From Megalonaias nervosa (taxonomy: Eukaryota; Mollusca; Bivalvia; Unionida; Unionidae): DNA of 64,000 nucleotides. The notes under the pieces were generated by a model. The model was not told the origin of the DNA. It saw nothing but the letters and a program-made list of their open reading frames with translations, and made no database searches. Below are positions 32,198 through 44,935 of the stretch, piece by piece (the first letter of the stretch is position 1; each line of letters starts with the position of its first letter). The stretch is from NCBI GenBank assembly GCA_016617855.1, contig JAECUM010009741.1, forward strand, positions 1 to 64,000, given 5' to 3'. Position numbers and translations under genes: made by a program.

Positions 32198-35130
32198 CTG
32201 ACAAATAGTGTAGGAATCTGACGGATATTGTATGCAGCTATGGACAGTGTATGAATCTGACGGATTGTGTATGAATCTAATGGATTGTGTATGAATCTGA
32301 CGGATAGTATATAAATCTGACGGATAGTGTATGAATCTAACGGATTGTGTATGAATCTGACGGATAGTGTATGAATCTGATGGATTGTGTATGAATCTGA
32401 TGGATTGTTTATGAATCTGACGGATAGTGCATGAATCTGATGGATTGTGTATGAATCTAACGGATTGTGTATGAATCTGATGGATTGTGTATGAATCTGA
32501 TGGACTGTTTATGAATCTGACCGATAGTGTATGAATTTGATGGCCTGTGTATGAATCTAACGGATTGTGTATGAATCTGACGGATAGTGTATGAATCTAA
32601 CGGATTGTGTATGAATCTGACGGATAGTGTATGAATCTGATGGATTGTGTATGAATCTGATGGACTGTTTATGAATCTGACCGATAGTGTATGAATCTGA
32701 TGGCTTGTGTATGAATCTAACGGATTGTGTATGAATCTAACGGATTGAGTATGAATCTGATGGATTGTCTATGAATCTGATGGATTGTGTATGAATCTGA
32801 CGGATAGTATACGAATCTGACGGATAGTGTATGAATCTAACGGATGGTGTATGAATCTGATGGATTGTGTATGAATCTGATGGACTGTTTATGAATCTGA
32901 CGGATAGTGTATGAATCTGATGGCCTGTGTATGAATCTAACGGATTGTGTATGAATCTAACGGATTGCGTATGAATCTGATGGATTGTGTATGAATGTAA
33001 CGGATTGTGCATGAATCTGATGGATTGTGTATGAATCTGATGGATAGTATATGAATCTAACGGATTGTGTATGAATCTGATGGATTGTGTATGAATGTAA
33101 CGGATTGTGCATGAATCTGATGGATTGAGTATGAATCTAACTGATAGTGTATGAATCTGACAGATTGTGTATGAATCTAACGGATTGTGTATCAATCTGA
33201 TGGATTGTGTATGAATCTGATGGATGGTGTATGAATCTGACGGATAGTGTTTGAATCTAACGGATTGTGTATGAATCTGATGGAATGTGTATGAATCTGA
33301 CGGATTGTGTATGAATCTAATGGATTGTGTATGAATCTGATGGACTGTATATGAATCTAACGGATTGTGTATGAATCTGATGGATTGTGTATGAATCTGA
33401 TGGTTTGTGTATGAATCTAACGGATTGTGTATGAATCTAACGGATAGTGTATGAATCTGACGGATAGTGTATGAATCTAACAAATTGTTTATGAATCTGA
33501 CGGAGAGTGTATGAATCTAACGGATAATGTATGAATCTGACGGATAGTGTATGAATCTAATGGATTGTGTATGAATCTGACGGATAGTGTATGAATCTGA
33601 CGGATAGTGTATGAATCTGACGGATAGTGTATGAATTTGATGGATTGTGTATGAATCTAGCGGATTGTGTATGAATCTAACGGATTGTGTATTAATCTGA
33701 TGGATTGTGTATGAATCTGATGGATTGTGCATGAATCTGATCGATTGTGTATGAATCTGACGGATAGTATATGAATCGGACGGATAGTGTATGAATCTAA
33801 CGCACTGTGTATGAATATGATGGATTGTGTATGAATCTAACGGATTGTGTATGAATCTGATGGATTGTGCATGAATATAACGGATTGTGTACGAATCTGA
33901 TGGAATGTGTATAAATCTGACGGATTGTGTATGAATCTGATGGAATGTGTATGAATCTAACGGATTGTGTATGAATCTAACGGATTGTGTATGAGATAGT
34001 GTATGAATCTGACGGATTGTATATGAATCTGATGGATTGTGTATGAATCTGATGGATAGTATATGAATCTAACGGATAATGTATGAATCTAACGGAATGT
34101 GTATGAATCTGATGGATAGTGTATGAATCTGATGGATTGTGTATGAATCTAACGGATTGTGTATGAGATAGTGTATGAATCTGATGGATTGTGTATGAAC
34201 CTGATGGATAGTTTACGAATCTTACGGATTGTGTATGAATCTGACCGATAGTGTATGAATCTAACGGATTGTGTATGAATCTGATGGATTGTGTATGAAT
34301 CTAACGGATTGTGTATGAATCTAATGGATTGTGTATGAATCTGACTGATCGTGTATGAATCTGATGTATTGTTTATGAATCTAACGGATTTTGTATGAAT
34401 CTGACGGATGGTGTATGAATTTGACGGATTGTGTATGAATCTGATGGATTGTGTATGAATCTGATGGATTGTGTATGAATCTAACGGATTGTGTATGAAT
34501 CTAACGGATGGTGTATGAATCTGATGGATTGTGTATGCATCTGATGGATTGTGTATGAATCTGACAGATTGTGTATGAATCTGACGGATTTTGTATGAAT
34601 CTTATGGACTGTGTATGAATCTGATGGATAGTATCAAATCTGACAGATAATATATGAATCTGACGGATAGTGTATGAATCTAACGGATTGTGTATGAATC
34701 TGCTGGATTGTTTATGAATCTGACGGATTGTGTATGAATCTGACGGATTGTGTATGAATCTGACGGATTGTGTATGAATCTGACGGATTGTGTTTGAATC
34801 TGATGGAGTGTTTATGAATCTAACGGATTGTGTATGAATCTGACGGATTGTGTATGAATCTGACGGATTGTGTATGTATCTAACGTATTGTGTATGAATC
34901 TAACGGATTGTGTATGAATCTAACGGATTGTGTATGAATCTGATGGATTGTGTATGAATCTAACGGATTGTGTATGAATCTGATGGATTGTGTATGAATC
35001 TGACGGATTGTGTATGAATCTGATGGATTGTGTATGAATCTAACGGATTGTGGATGAATCTGACGGATTGTGTATGAATTTGACTGATTGTGTATGAATC
35101 TGACGGATAGTGTATGAATCTGACATATAG
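32198..35130. repeat. minisatellite of 20-bp units, about 2.9 kb
   Basis: Roughly 145 copies of a unit like TGTATGAATCTGATGGATTG. Variation is concentrated at a few sites: GAC/GAT/AAC before GGA, and TTG or TAG at the end of the unit. Because 20 is not a multiple of 3 and the minus-strand consensus has no stop in any register, long minus-strand frames (for example 248 codons at 32737-33483) arise automatically and translate as Ile-His-Thr-Gln-Ser-type repeats. Two shortened units with ATGAGATAG occur at 33991 and 34163, 172 bp apart, pointing to a block duplication. Confidence 0.97.
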
Positions 35131-36133
35131 TACTTTACGACATAATTCCAAAAGTTTAATAAATCACTATAAATAAAAAGAAGCATAGAATGGTCGATAA
35201 AGGCGTCAAAAGTGGTCGTAAACTAACAACGGAATCAATTTTTCTTTACAAGTATGACAGTGTTTATTCGAATTGTAAGAGCTCTTACGGGTGTCAAAAT
35301 CTATATAGGTTTTCAACGAGCAAATAATGCATTCTGCCGCAAACTAACAGCCTGTCACCGCCGCTCGCAGCAGGAATTAATTATTCAAATAATTCTCGCT
35401 ACGGTTGAGAAGTTTAGTCGCAAAATACATGGCCTAAACATTAGTCAATGCACGCGAGTACGTAAAAAAATATCTGCATATCTCGCCATATTTCTGCATC
35501 TTGCAAAGGAAATTATCAGCTCATCTAGAACATGTTCAATATTTTGACAGAAGACACATTTTAAAAACCATAAATCGCGTATACAATTTAAATCATATTC
35601 TAGTTTGCGCTCGACCTTGAAGAAAAGAAACAACAAATAAGACAAACCGTGTTCCTACTCCACCTCGTATGTCCCTCTCCATATGGGACACAGAACGCAA
35701 GTACAAAGTATCGCAAAATATCTTTTTTCTCCTCTACTTTTACAGAAATAATTGACATTCAAGTGTCACCTGTCATTGATACTATCTTTGCCTTTTTTTG
35801 GTCGCGTTTAGGGACCTTAGGAATAGTTGGATGAGGGGTGCTAAATATCGAAGAGACGCATGATTCTTTTACAAACATGGTCTAAAAGATAATGGAATGA
35901 TATACATAATAATACAGTGTATGTTTTCCTTGCCATGATCATTTTAAACAACTTTTATTGTTTTAATGCACTTTGATGGTTATATTTTACCCTTGTATGA
36001 ATACACTATTTTGAACTCTGACAAACCTATTAGTTATATATGTTGAACGAGTGCCTCACATGCTGTATAGTTTACAGCTATCATTCTCTCATTATTAGAA
36101 TTGGTCCTAATAAAAATCAAATACATATTTCAG
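35131..36133. other. no supported gene
   Basis: A 97-codon plus frame (35254-35547) is Lys/Arg/Ile-rich and unrecognised. Otherwise AT-rich. Confidence 0.4.
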
Positions 36134-36343
36134 GACAAGAAAGTGGAACAGTTAATCTATACAAGATGTCATGAGGATCTTACTGTGGGCCGCAAAATGA
36201 CTGTTACAGTACCTACCCCATCGCAATATGTTATTGATTTACATATTCACATCAGGGGAGTAAATATTGCAATAGTCATTACCGAGTTCCTTTGTTCTGG
36301 ACAGCAATGGGAAAAGAAATATAAAAATAAAGCAAAAAAATAA
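36134..36343 (+). CDS. possible terminal exon of an unknown host gene
   Basis: A TACATATTTCAG acceptor-like site ends at 36133, and the following frame (DKKVEQLIYTRCHEDLTVGR ... WEKKYKNKAKK) runs 69 codons to TAA at 36341-36343. It looks protein-like (balanced composition, alternating beta-type TVTVPTPSQYVIDLHIHI) but matches no family I know. No upstream exon was identified, so it may be chance. Confidence 0.25.
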   Translation, partial: DKKVEQLIYTRCHEDLTVGRKMTVTVPTPSQYVIDLHIHIRGVNIAIVITEFLCSGQQWEKKYKNKAKK

Positions 36344-36875
36344 ATAATCTCTAGAAAGGACTGCAATTTTTTTTTACTTATACCATTATGTGTAATGTTT
36401 AGGAGTCTAATGAGCAATGGTTCGTATACCTTCGCGAAGGATTTTTGTTCCGGATATTGCTATGTTATAGTTTGATGTGTGACGGATGAAACAAAAGAAC
36501 ATTAGCATTCAGCGTTGATGTAAAATACACAACATTAATCCTAGCGTTCACGGTCTGAGTGATTGTTTCACCCATTGTATTGGTCTTAGCTTCCTAGTGA
36601 TTCATGCCAGTCATAAACACAATCCATGGAGATGTTGATAAAATATAAACAAATGAACAACTATAACCGAAACTTCAAGGAAATTTTTCTGTAACTATGT
36701 GCTCTTGACTTAGTATCATAGGAGGAGGTTGGTGCGTATTCAGTTGTTTTAGCTTCGTAAAGATTCATCTAAAGTAAACCTTAGCAAAATTATTGACGAC
36801 GAAGACGCTGCCACGGTCTTAAGAGTGACGATGTGTCGTTTTGTCGCTGAAGTCAGCTGTACAGACAGGAGCTTA
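36344..36875. other. no gene seen; left flank of the inverted structure
   Basis: AT-rich. No direct copy of the six bases next to the left arm was found beside the right arm, so no clear target duplication is visible. Confidence 0.45.
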
Positions 36876-37707
36876 TTGACGTCAAGTTGGTTACTTATTC
36901 CTTATTCCCGATTGAATAAGGAATAAGTAACCAGTTACCGATTGAATAAGAAATAAGTAACCAGTTACTTATTCCCGATTCAAGTATTTTTACATAAATT
37001 TGGTTACTTATTCCTTATTAACATTAATTTGGCTATTCATTCTTTATTCACAGTTCAATAAGTAATTGGTTATAACTTACTTACTGAAGATTAAAAGTCT
37101 TTCAGGGTATGCACGTGTGTTATTCTAACCCAGTTAAAGAAATAAGAGTGTTCTTTGGTGCCAGCTATATAGAGCTGACTAGAGACAAATCACGGACTAC
37201 GTGTATGAAAGGGTTAGGATATTGGTGGGTATACATAATTAGTAATTTGAGCTAGGATTAATTATTTGTGATAGATATTTGGGTCGCGTCCTGTTGTGCA
37301 TGGCGCGAACTATTAGTATTTGTATTCGAAAAGCTTTCTAATGACTCAAGTAAACGTGAAACCACAAAAAACCATACAAGTGTGAAGTTGGAGATTTCTC
37401 TTATGTGGTCATAATGTGCTTAGAGAAGAATTATTTCAAGTATCTACGGGTTTAATAAGCCTTCAGTTGACATCGATTGTTGTCTTGAAGTCCCTGGAAC
37501 TGGGTAAACAAGCATACGGGTAGGTGTATGAAACACGCTCAGTGTGAATCAAATCTATCAATACTTAGTGCGAATTTAACCAGTACCTAAATGATCTTGA
37601 TTGCAACTTCTGATGGACAGTTTCTATTCAGGAATCTGTTCCAACAGAAGCCACATTCATTAAAAAGATTCGTTTAACCGATTTCCAGAAATTGGGGCTA
37701 CATCGGG
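36876..37707 (+). repeat. left inverted-repeat arm, copy 1
   Basis: From TTGACGTCAAG at 36876, the first 565 bp (to about 37441) match the reverse complement of 55598-56160 block by block. They begin with nested GGTTACTTATTCCTTATTC / GGAATAAGTAACC motifs, then GCCAGCTATATA, GGTCGCGTCCTG.TGTGCATGG, ACTCAAGTAAACGTGAAACC and GGAGATTTCTCTT. The remainder (to about 37707) also occurs in copy 2. It ends at a run of about 17 G (37709-37725). Long inverted repeats of this size are typical of Polinton-type and some other cut-and-paste elements. Confidence 0.8.
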
Positions 37708-37734
37708 GGGGGGGGGGGGGGGGGGAGGAGAGAC

Positions 37735-38460
37735 TGAAATCAAGTTGGTTACTTATTCCTTATTCCTTATTCCCGATTCAATAAGGAATAAATAACCAGT
37801 TACTTATTCCCGATTCAAATATTTTCACATACATTTGAATACTTATTCCTTATTCACACCGAGTTTTTTTATTTATTCATTATTCCCAATTCAGTATGTA
37901 ATTGGTTACCACTCAGTTAATGCAGACGTAAGCTCTTTAGGGCATGCATTGGTTTAATTCTAACTTGTCTGGAGAAATACGAGTGTTATATAAACTGAAT
38001 ATAGACAGATCACGGACAATATGTAGGAATGGTTTAGGATATTGATAGGAATACATGTGTAGTAATTTGATATAGGATTAATTAGTTGTGTTGGGCATTT
38101 GAGTCGTGTCTTATGATGCATGGCGTTAAGGATTAGTATTCGGGTTCGAAAAGCTTACTAATGACTCAAGTAAATGGGGAAACCGCTAAAAACCATACAA
38201 GTCTGAAATTGGAGATTTCTCTTGTGTGGTCGTCATGTAGTTAGAGGAGAAATATGTGGAGTATTTACGAGTTTAAGAAGCCGTCAGTTGACTTTGAATA
38301 TTGTCTTGAAGTCCTTGGAACTGGGGAACTTAGCATACATGTAACCGATTTCCAGAAATTGGGGTTACATAAACGGGAGTGGAGGGCGGGTAAAGCACAT
38401 GCCGCAAAAAGATTATATCTTACTTATACAGTTTGGTCGTTAAGTATCACTTTTAAAGAG
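37735..38460 (+). repeat. left inverted-repeat arm, copy 2 (direct duplicate)
   Basis: Repeats the content of 36882-37707 in the same orientation: TCAAGTTGGTTACTTATTCC at the start, then GGGCATGCATTGG, GGAGATTTCTCTTGTGTGG and ACCGATTTCCAGAAATTGGGG. More diverged than copy 1 is from the right arm. It leads directly into the first unit of the 370-bp tandem repeat. Confidence 0.75.
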
Positions 38461-39090
38461 ATTTGACAAGGGCCCTTCTTGACATGTTATCTCTAGAGGA
38501 TAGTGTAGTCACTAAAGTAGTCCTGAGGAATTTCGTTGAGCCGATTTCGAGAAATCAGCTAGATGACGGAGGTCTCGTACGACACATACCGTAAGAAGAT
38601 TATAACATAGACATTTCTTCGACATTTTATCTCTAGGGGATAGAGGTCCATCCACGAAAAATGTCCTGACGAATTTCGTCGAGAGGAAACAGCGAAATAA
38701 TGGACGCCCTATGGGTACCTGGTATTAACCCTCTCCCACCCAAAAAAAAAAACAAAAACAAACAAACAAAAACAACAACAGGCAAATGTTAATAGATTCT
38801 ATCGACAGTTTGTACTAATTTAACACCAGATAAGAGGATTTTAATTTCAACGTCCCTTGCATAGTATCTAACTAGGTCCACGTTCTAACAGTAGAAAAGG
38901 TTTTTAAAAAATTCGTCGAGGCGATTTCGAGAACTCTACGGCTAGACGGAGTTCGCGTAAGGCACATGCGTAAGAACATTATATCTTTATAGTTTTGACA
39001 TGGAATCTTCTTTGATATTTTATCTCTAGGTGATAGAGTCAACTCTCGAAGGAAGTCCTGACGAATTTCGTCGATAGCAAACCGCGATAT
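38461..39090 (+). repeat. 370-bp tandem repeat, left block (about 1.7 units)
   Basis: Two partial units, recognised by CCTGACGAATTTCGTCGA, ATTTTATCTCTAGG and GATTTCGAGAA. Same orientation as the block at 48705-51010. It stops abruptly at about 39090, where integrase sequence of element C begins. Confidence 0.8.
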
Positions 39091-39519
39091 ATTATTTGGA
39101 TATCAATATGCAAAGGAAATATCCACAGATAAAAGATCTCGTGAATGGGTTGGAAGACTACCAAGTGTGACAGCTGCGTTAAATAATGAAATTACTCTGC
39201 AACTTCCACGAAACCCATCAGCGCGATCACACAAAAACATATACCAATACAACGACGTGACTCTTCTTCAAAACAACCAGTGCCAGGTAATGTAACTGTA
39301 AGATATTTATATGAACCTGGTGAACTTGAGGGTGGTAAAAAAAGAGCAATTGATCCTATTTGGAGTGTGACCACGCATAAAATTTCCAGCGTGGTAAGAT
39401 CCATGGGTAGACCCGCAATTTACAGACTAGATTCAACTGCTCCTCAGCGTGGATTTGTACGCCAACAATTACAAGTAATTCCTGAAGATACACAATTACC
39501 GCCGCCTTCACTTCTGTAA
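39091..39519 (+). pseudogene. integrase, C-terminal fragment (element C)
   Basis: It starts without a beginning at sequence matching the middle of the D integrase (ATTTGGATATCAATATGC, D 61502 onward), continues through WVGRLPSVTAALNNE and, after frame changes near 39200-39280, VTVRYLYEPGELEGGKK and PAIYRLDSTAPQRGF to TAA 39517-39519. The DDE core is missing. Its stop codon overlaps the end of the convergent helicase gene by 12 bp, as in element D. Confidence 0.85.
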
Positions 39520-42500
39520 ATGCAGAACACCAACACCCTTACGTCGATTACACTCAAGACAGGTCAACATCACATTTTCGCGTGTGTGACCGAGATTACT
39601 ATCAATTCTATCCACGGTAAATTGTATTGGATCATTATTTGAATACTGCCATAACATTACTGTATTAAAACTTGCACAATTCTTATTCTGTCATTGTTCA
39701 ATGTCATAATAAACTCAACGTCGAAGTCAAATCACGTTTATTTTTTTGTCAGATTGCCGATAACCAGCTTATTTCTTCTCGACAACTTTGTTGTTGACTT
39801 CAGTATCGTTAGTGATAATTTCATCAATCATCATACGATCCATTATAACCCTTCTTAACTGAGATATTCTTCTGATTATCGACACTGCTAGATAACCTAA
39901 ATTCGACCATTCGATCCTATCATCGACAATCCAGATATTTGTATCAGAAATAGCTAAACCCTGCGATGAATGAATCGTTATTGCGTATCCTAGCGTCCAC
40001 GGAGATTTCTCCAGCGTTAATGGGCTTTCAGCGGCATTCACATCAACAACAACAATATCGTTAAGAACGAGGTATTTTTTTTTTTTCATTCGTTCCTGTA
40101 ATATCAACCTTAATATTTTGTTTTCATGTATCTGCTGGGAGATAACACAATGGAACTGGTAACTCTGAAAACTTTTCTTTATGTAACAGAAATAATTTTT
40201 ACTGAAGCATATCACGAACTATCTTCCTACTTCCAACTTTCAAATCATCAGGTTTCCATAAATTCCAAAAATCATTCATCGTAGTCTCTGGAATTACTTC
40301 ACGCATTATTTCACATTGAATTTTATCTGGCTGCAGTCTGATTAATCTTTTAAATTCTTTCAGTTGTTCATCAATAGCTCAATGATCATCAGTTATCTCC
40401 TTATAATAATCTACGAACTTTTTCAGCCATTCATGCGGAGATGATCCTACTAAATGAGGTGGTTGACCATGATCACCACACATGATAACAGCAGTATTTC
40501 TCGTTAACAACCAATCAAGAAATATTTTTAATACTTCCAACGATACCGTACATATTTCATCCCAGATAATAATCTTAGAAATAATTTTCCCACCCATTCG
40601 TTGTGAAGTCCATTCATCTTCTTTCCATCGAAATAAACTATGATACGTACAGGAATTAACTCCTCGTTCGTTCATTTCTCCGGCGAGTTTATGTGTGGGT
40701 GTCAAAACAACCATATCACCATTTTTAAATAATTCAATCGCACGTGTTGTTTTACCAAAAGCTCCAGGTCCATTGAGGTAAACAGTTTTGTGTCTGGTCA
40801 CAGGATCATATGCAGATGTCGCCGATGATAATTTTGATAAATGATAATTTTTACAATAATTATTCTCCGAAATATAATCAGCATATTCAGAATAAATAAG
40901 TGTCATTTTTCGTGTTATTCTCCATTCGCCCCATGATGCATCATTTCCAAGTTTAAATTGCCTCAGTGATTCCGTGTATTTTTATTGATATAAAATGAAT
41001 CAGTTGCAACTCTAACTGCGGTATCAGTAAATCTATTTATCATCGATAATAAATTTATCGAAACATACGCGAGCATCGAAGATCTTAAATGAGTGAACTG
41101 TGGTGATTCACCTTCAGTGTACCTCACGATTGTACCTAATTTAGTTCCATCAGATAAATAAGCATTTTCTCGACTTATAAAAATGTTTCTTTCGGTTGAA
41201 TCGGCAATTATAAAATCGAGTTCAGCATCATTGATGATTAGTCTACAACAATGTCGTCTATGATCATATGATCCTCCTTGCGTAAGTTTACCAATTATTT
41301 TTCTGCCGAGATCTTTTGCGAGCTTATTCTCAAACTCAGTTATATCAGGATTTTCATCATCAGAATATTTCTTCTGCTGTGGTAATCAAACTTGTTTCTG
41401 CGGACGATATGATATAATTACTTCACTGAGCCCCGATGACACCAAAATTCCCGTATCTAGCATATGTCTAACTAAAACTATTGGACCCCAACATTTTCTG
41501 AAAAATGTCTCTCAAACCAAACATAAACAACCGGATGGAGATTCCGTGCTAACTCAAATAACTCAATGCATTCAAATCCGGTCAGGTCAAAATCTGGTAT
41601 GGGTTCATTTAGCGCAACTCTGGTCATCTCGTGTGTTGCATGTCCAAATCTTTTTAAATATTCATGACAATCTCCGTATCCAAGAAAACTTCCAGGATAA
41701 CATGCAACCATATCAACCGATATAACATCTTTATAATCGTATTTAGTATTCCATAATCGGCTATGTCCGTATTCGATACAACTGCGTTAGATATCTTTCA
41801 AGAAATTCTAATCGTGTTGGTTTCTATGAATTTCTCTTCTGAGCAGCATGTGCAGCGACTGATGGAACGGTAAAACAATTACTGCGTAATAGTTCGACAG
41901 TGATTTCATCACCGCCATCAGCGCCGATTTCATCGGTGTTCTTTTATTTCAACGCAAGAGTTTTCATTTCGTCGTGTAGAGATTCTGTACGATAAATATC
42001 TTCATTAGGCCGTACAAACTGATCATCGCGATTTTTATCGCCCTTTACAGATTCTGAACTCTGAAACAACTACACAGATAGAGGGTCACTCTTACTGACA
42101 TTTCTGATAAAATCGAACATATCGCCGTTATAGAATTTAACAGTTCGATCTCGTGGAAATATTGTTATGTCCGAAGTCCACGAATGTGCATTATGATCGA
42201 TAATCTCTATCGAAGTTCCATTTTTTTATATTTCGATTCGTATAAAATCTCTCTGGCTAATATATTCACTCTTATTGGAAATCTAAATTTTTTTCCAGTT
42301 CAGCAACGTCGCTGATAGACGCTCAAGTATCTTTAACTGTTTCTGCCCACAATTTTATTTTTTTTACGCCTTAGATCCGTTCAACCGTTTCCTCGTTTCG
42401 CACTTGTGAAATGCTCTGTAACTCGCTCAGCAACACAATTTAAATGACAAAAGTCACCACGAGAAATTTTCATCGGTAGAAGTTTATCGACGTTAGGTTT

Positions 42501-43001
42501 ATCATTCAGTGGATATATTGCATAAACAACTGCCGTTACAGGATGCACTCGTTCATAATAAGGTCTATCAATTCCAGTCAGTTTTCCTCGTTTTGAATTT
42601 TTATTTAACGTGACAATATTTCTAGTCTGGCCCTTACGAGAAGTAACGCGAACAGGATCACGTTTGTCACGGATAATCCATGTGTCGTCGTCGGTCGCTA
42701 TGATACATTTTATTCTAAAAATATATTTTCGTGTAGCGTCGAGATAATTAATAATTGTTGCTACTCCTTCATTCATTGTAGTATCGACAACGCCACCGGC
42801 GTCGCGTACAATTTTGAATGTTGACCAGACATGAACTGCAGCAATTTCGCGAAATTCTCTCCTGGCTTCACTGATACGATTGATTAGAGTCTTATTCGTT
42901 AAATCAACCAAAGCTCGCCTTGGTAATTGAGGGATTATTCTGTCGAGATTGAATCTGGCTTTAGAGGGCTTAATTGCAGATACTCTCGTAAATTCCTCCA
43001 T
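39508..43001 (-). pseudogene. DNA polymerase B - SF1 helicase - HNH-like fusion gene (element C)
   Basis: Start ATG 43001. The N-terminal domain (206 codons, ending ISRGDFCHLNCVAERVTEHF) is followed by a stop-ridden stretch with IEIIDHNAHSWTSDI, polymerase motif A (ISVDMVACYPGSF, about 41705) and the FERHFSE block. The C-part of the polymerase is decayed (41478-40907). Helicase: Walker A-like GPGAFGKTT (about 40760), where D has a standard one, then the Gly-Asp-His-Gly-Gln-Pro-Pro helicase block CGDHGQPPHLVG and, after frame changes, the GYAITIHSSQG motif (about 39970). Last is a zinc-type ending: TVDRIDSNLGHTRENVMLTC with LECN. The stop is at 39508-39510. Many stops and indels. Role in relatives: genome replication with unwinding by the same polypeptide. 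Confidence 0.8.
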
Positions 43002-43386
43002 ATTACAATTAAGGCAAATCTATTTTTAAATTGAAGATTAATTATATGTATAATGATTGAAGCAAATAATAAATGCAAGTGGCTCATGATCGGTTCTTGA
43101 CTTCCTTGTAACAGGGCTTGCGTAAATGAATTCTGTCGTCATCACATGCATAGCGTTCGTAATGGGGAGTCTAGGACCAAAACCGTGTTTACGTGTGGTG
43201 TTGGGGTCAGAGGAAAAACGTAGCTGTGTGTGCAATGTGGTGGTAAAAATACAGAGAGCTGAAACGATATTGTGATACAAAAAATAATACCGATGGCGTC
43301 GAATCTCCCATATAAGCGCCGAAGACTATCTCACCAAATTTTCACCCCAACAATAAATAATAATCTAGACAAATATTATTATATAA

Positions 43387-43916
43387 ATGGAACAAAATGA
43401 ATTTATGAAGCATCCCATCATTGAAGATTATGAGGCATCTCGTGATGGTGTAATCAGGAACTGTTGTTTAAAAAAAAAAAACAGTCGGTACTGTTACTAA
43501 TACTGGTTATCTCATGTTCAGTGCCGGTGGGAAAAAACAACATTATTACTCACATAAATTCATCTACGAATGTTTTCATGGATTGATCAAAGACGGATTT
43601 GTGATCGATCACATCAATGGCAGGAAACTTGATAATTCTTTATGTAACTTACAAGCTCTTGCACAGTCATAATTCTGTTCGAGGGGGTACTGGGAAGTAT
43701 AGTAAATTTTCCAGGGTTGTTAAATCTGTGAACGCTGAGACTGGGAAAGAAAGAATATTTTAATCAATGAATGCAGCTAGAAAATATTTTGATATTCAAG
43801 CGCGTTCGGTATAATATGTCGCAAATAATATAACCAAATCTGCGTTTTCAAAACAATTTAACCAAAAAATAATATTTTACTATCTCCCTATTGTATTAGA
43901 TGATGAATGGAGATAA
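43387..43916 (+). pseudogene. HNH homing-type endonuclease (element C)
   Basis: ATG 43387 starts MEQNEFMKHPIIEDYEASRD, a NUMOD4-like N-terminus. After a frameshift at a run of nine or ten A (about 43468-43478) comes HKFIYECFHGLIKDGFVIDH, followed by INGRKLDNSLCNLQAL, which is a full HNH core (His ... Asp-His-Ile-Asn-Gly ... Asn ... Asn). A TAA at about 43669 and another frame change lead to a C-terminal DNA-binding-like part (SVNAETGKERIF, SMNAARKYFDIQ, YVANNITKSAFSK) ending YYLPIVLDDEWR with TAA 43914-43916. Such endonucleases move as homing genes. It lies just upstream of, and divergent from, the PolB start. Decayed. Confidence 0.75.
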
Positions 43917-44304
43917 CTCTGCCAAGAAACGATTTCTCAGCTAGAGTAATTAAGTAGTTGCCCCGCTTGCAAGTGCGTAATACTATATGACTGCCGCTAT
44001 TATTTATTTTTACTGCACACAAATCCAGGTAAGTTATTTTCAGCTCTTACAGGTAAGACTACCGGAGTATATAATATGGGCCTACATGTACTTTAACCTC
44101 CCTGCAGAAAATGTATGTGCGATTATCGAATGCAAATATTTTATACGATATATGTTATGAAATGTGTTTGGAAATTGAAATAAATCCACGCTGAAGTTTA
44201 CAATAATTGTGATTTATATTCAGTATATTGATCACGCGTAGGTTGCCTGCTTATCCAGCATAAGTAACTTCATAATAATTTCTGAAACATATATTTGTAA
44301 GAAT
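43917..44304. other. no gene seen
   Basis: AT-rich gap between the HNH gene and a SINE-like segment. Confidence 0.5.
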
Positions 44305-44760
44305 GAGTCCGTGGCGCAGTATTACAGTGGAGAATTCTCATACCCGAGGTCTAGAGTTCAAAAGTCCGTGACCGACACATTGTCGACGGTGGTCGGTATG
44401 GTGCCAATGTTTCCTATTATAGTGGGGGGGGGACACTGCCCCAGGGGATTTCATGTACACGCCTCACCACGTCAAACAACGTGGTGGGTGAAATTTTTCA
44501 CTCATCCGGGTTTGATTTGGGGGGTGTATATGAAACTGGTGCCTCCAAGATAAACAGTAGCGTGATGTAGCTCTCACTCTCAGTGAAGGGTACCCCACAC
44601 AAGGACATTCAGAAAGAATGTCGCCAGAAAGAAAATCATGAAGGGTGCTCCCATACACAAACAATAAGAAAGGCATCAATGAAGGGACCCTAATCAGAAT
44701 GATTACTAGCAAATGAAGGGACACCGTGGAATGATAACCGCTCATCATTGCTACTTATAA
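44305..44760 (+). repeat. SINE-like insertion
   Basis: It starts with a tRNA-like GAGTCCGTGGCGCAGTATT (A-box-like) and TCTAGAGTTCAAAAG (weak B-box-like), followed by about 380 bp with G/C content higher than the surroundings. That fits a tRNA-derived element inserted into element C. The B box is degenerate and no second copy was found, so this is tentative. Confidence 0.35.
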
Positions 44761-44769
44761 ATATTATAT

Positions 44770-44935
44770 TTATTTCTGATTTAAAAATATTTTTATTTTT
44801 TATTTTTGTTCTGACTCTGATTCATATTTATTTTTATTCTGATTTTTTTTTTATATTATTATTCTAGTTCTAATTTATTTTTATTCAGATTTATTTTTAA
44901 TTTAAACAAATATTTATTATATAATGAATTCAAAA
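44770..44935. repeat. degenerate Ser/Asp-coding low-complexity repeat, left block
   Basis: AT-rich words such as TTCTGACTCTGATTC and TTTATTTTTATTCTGATT recur. They look like worn versions of the units in 45290-45705. Confidence 0.5.

Noticed and set aside
32737..33483. 248-codon minus-strand open frame
   Set aside because: It lies wholly in the 20-bp minisatellite, whose minus-strand consensus has no stop in any register, so long frames arise by chance.
32198..35130. Possible CRISPR-like array
   Set aside because: Units are contiguous without spacers, and the host is a eukaryote.
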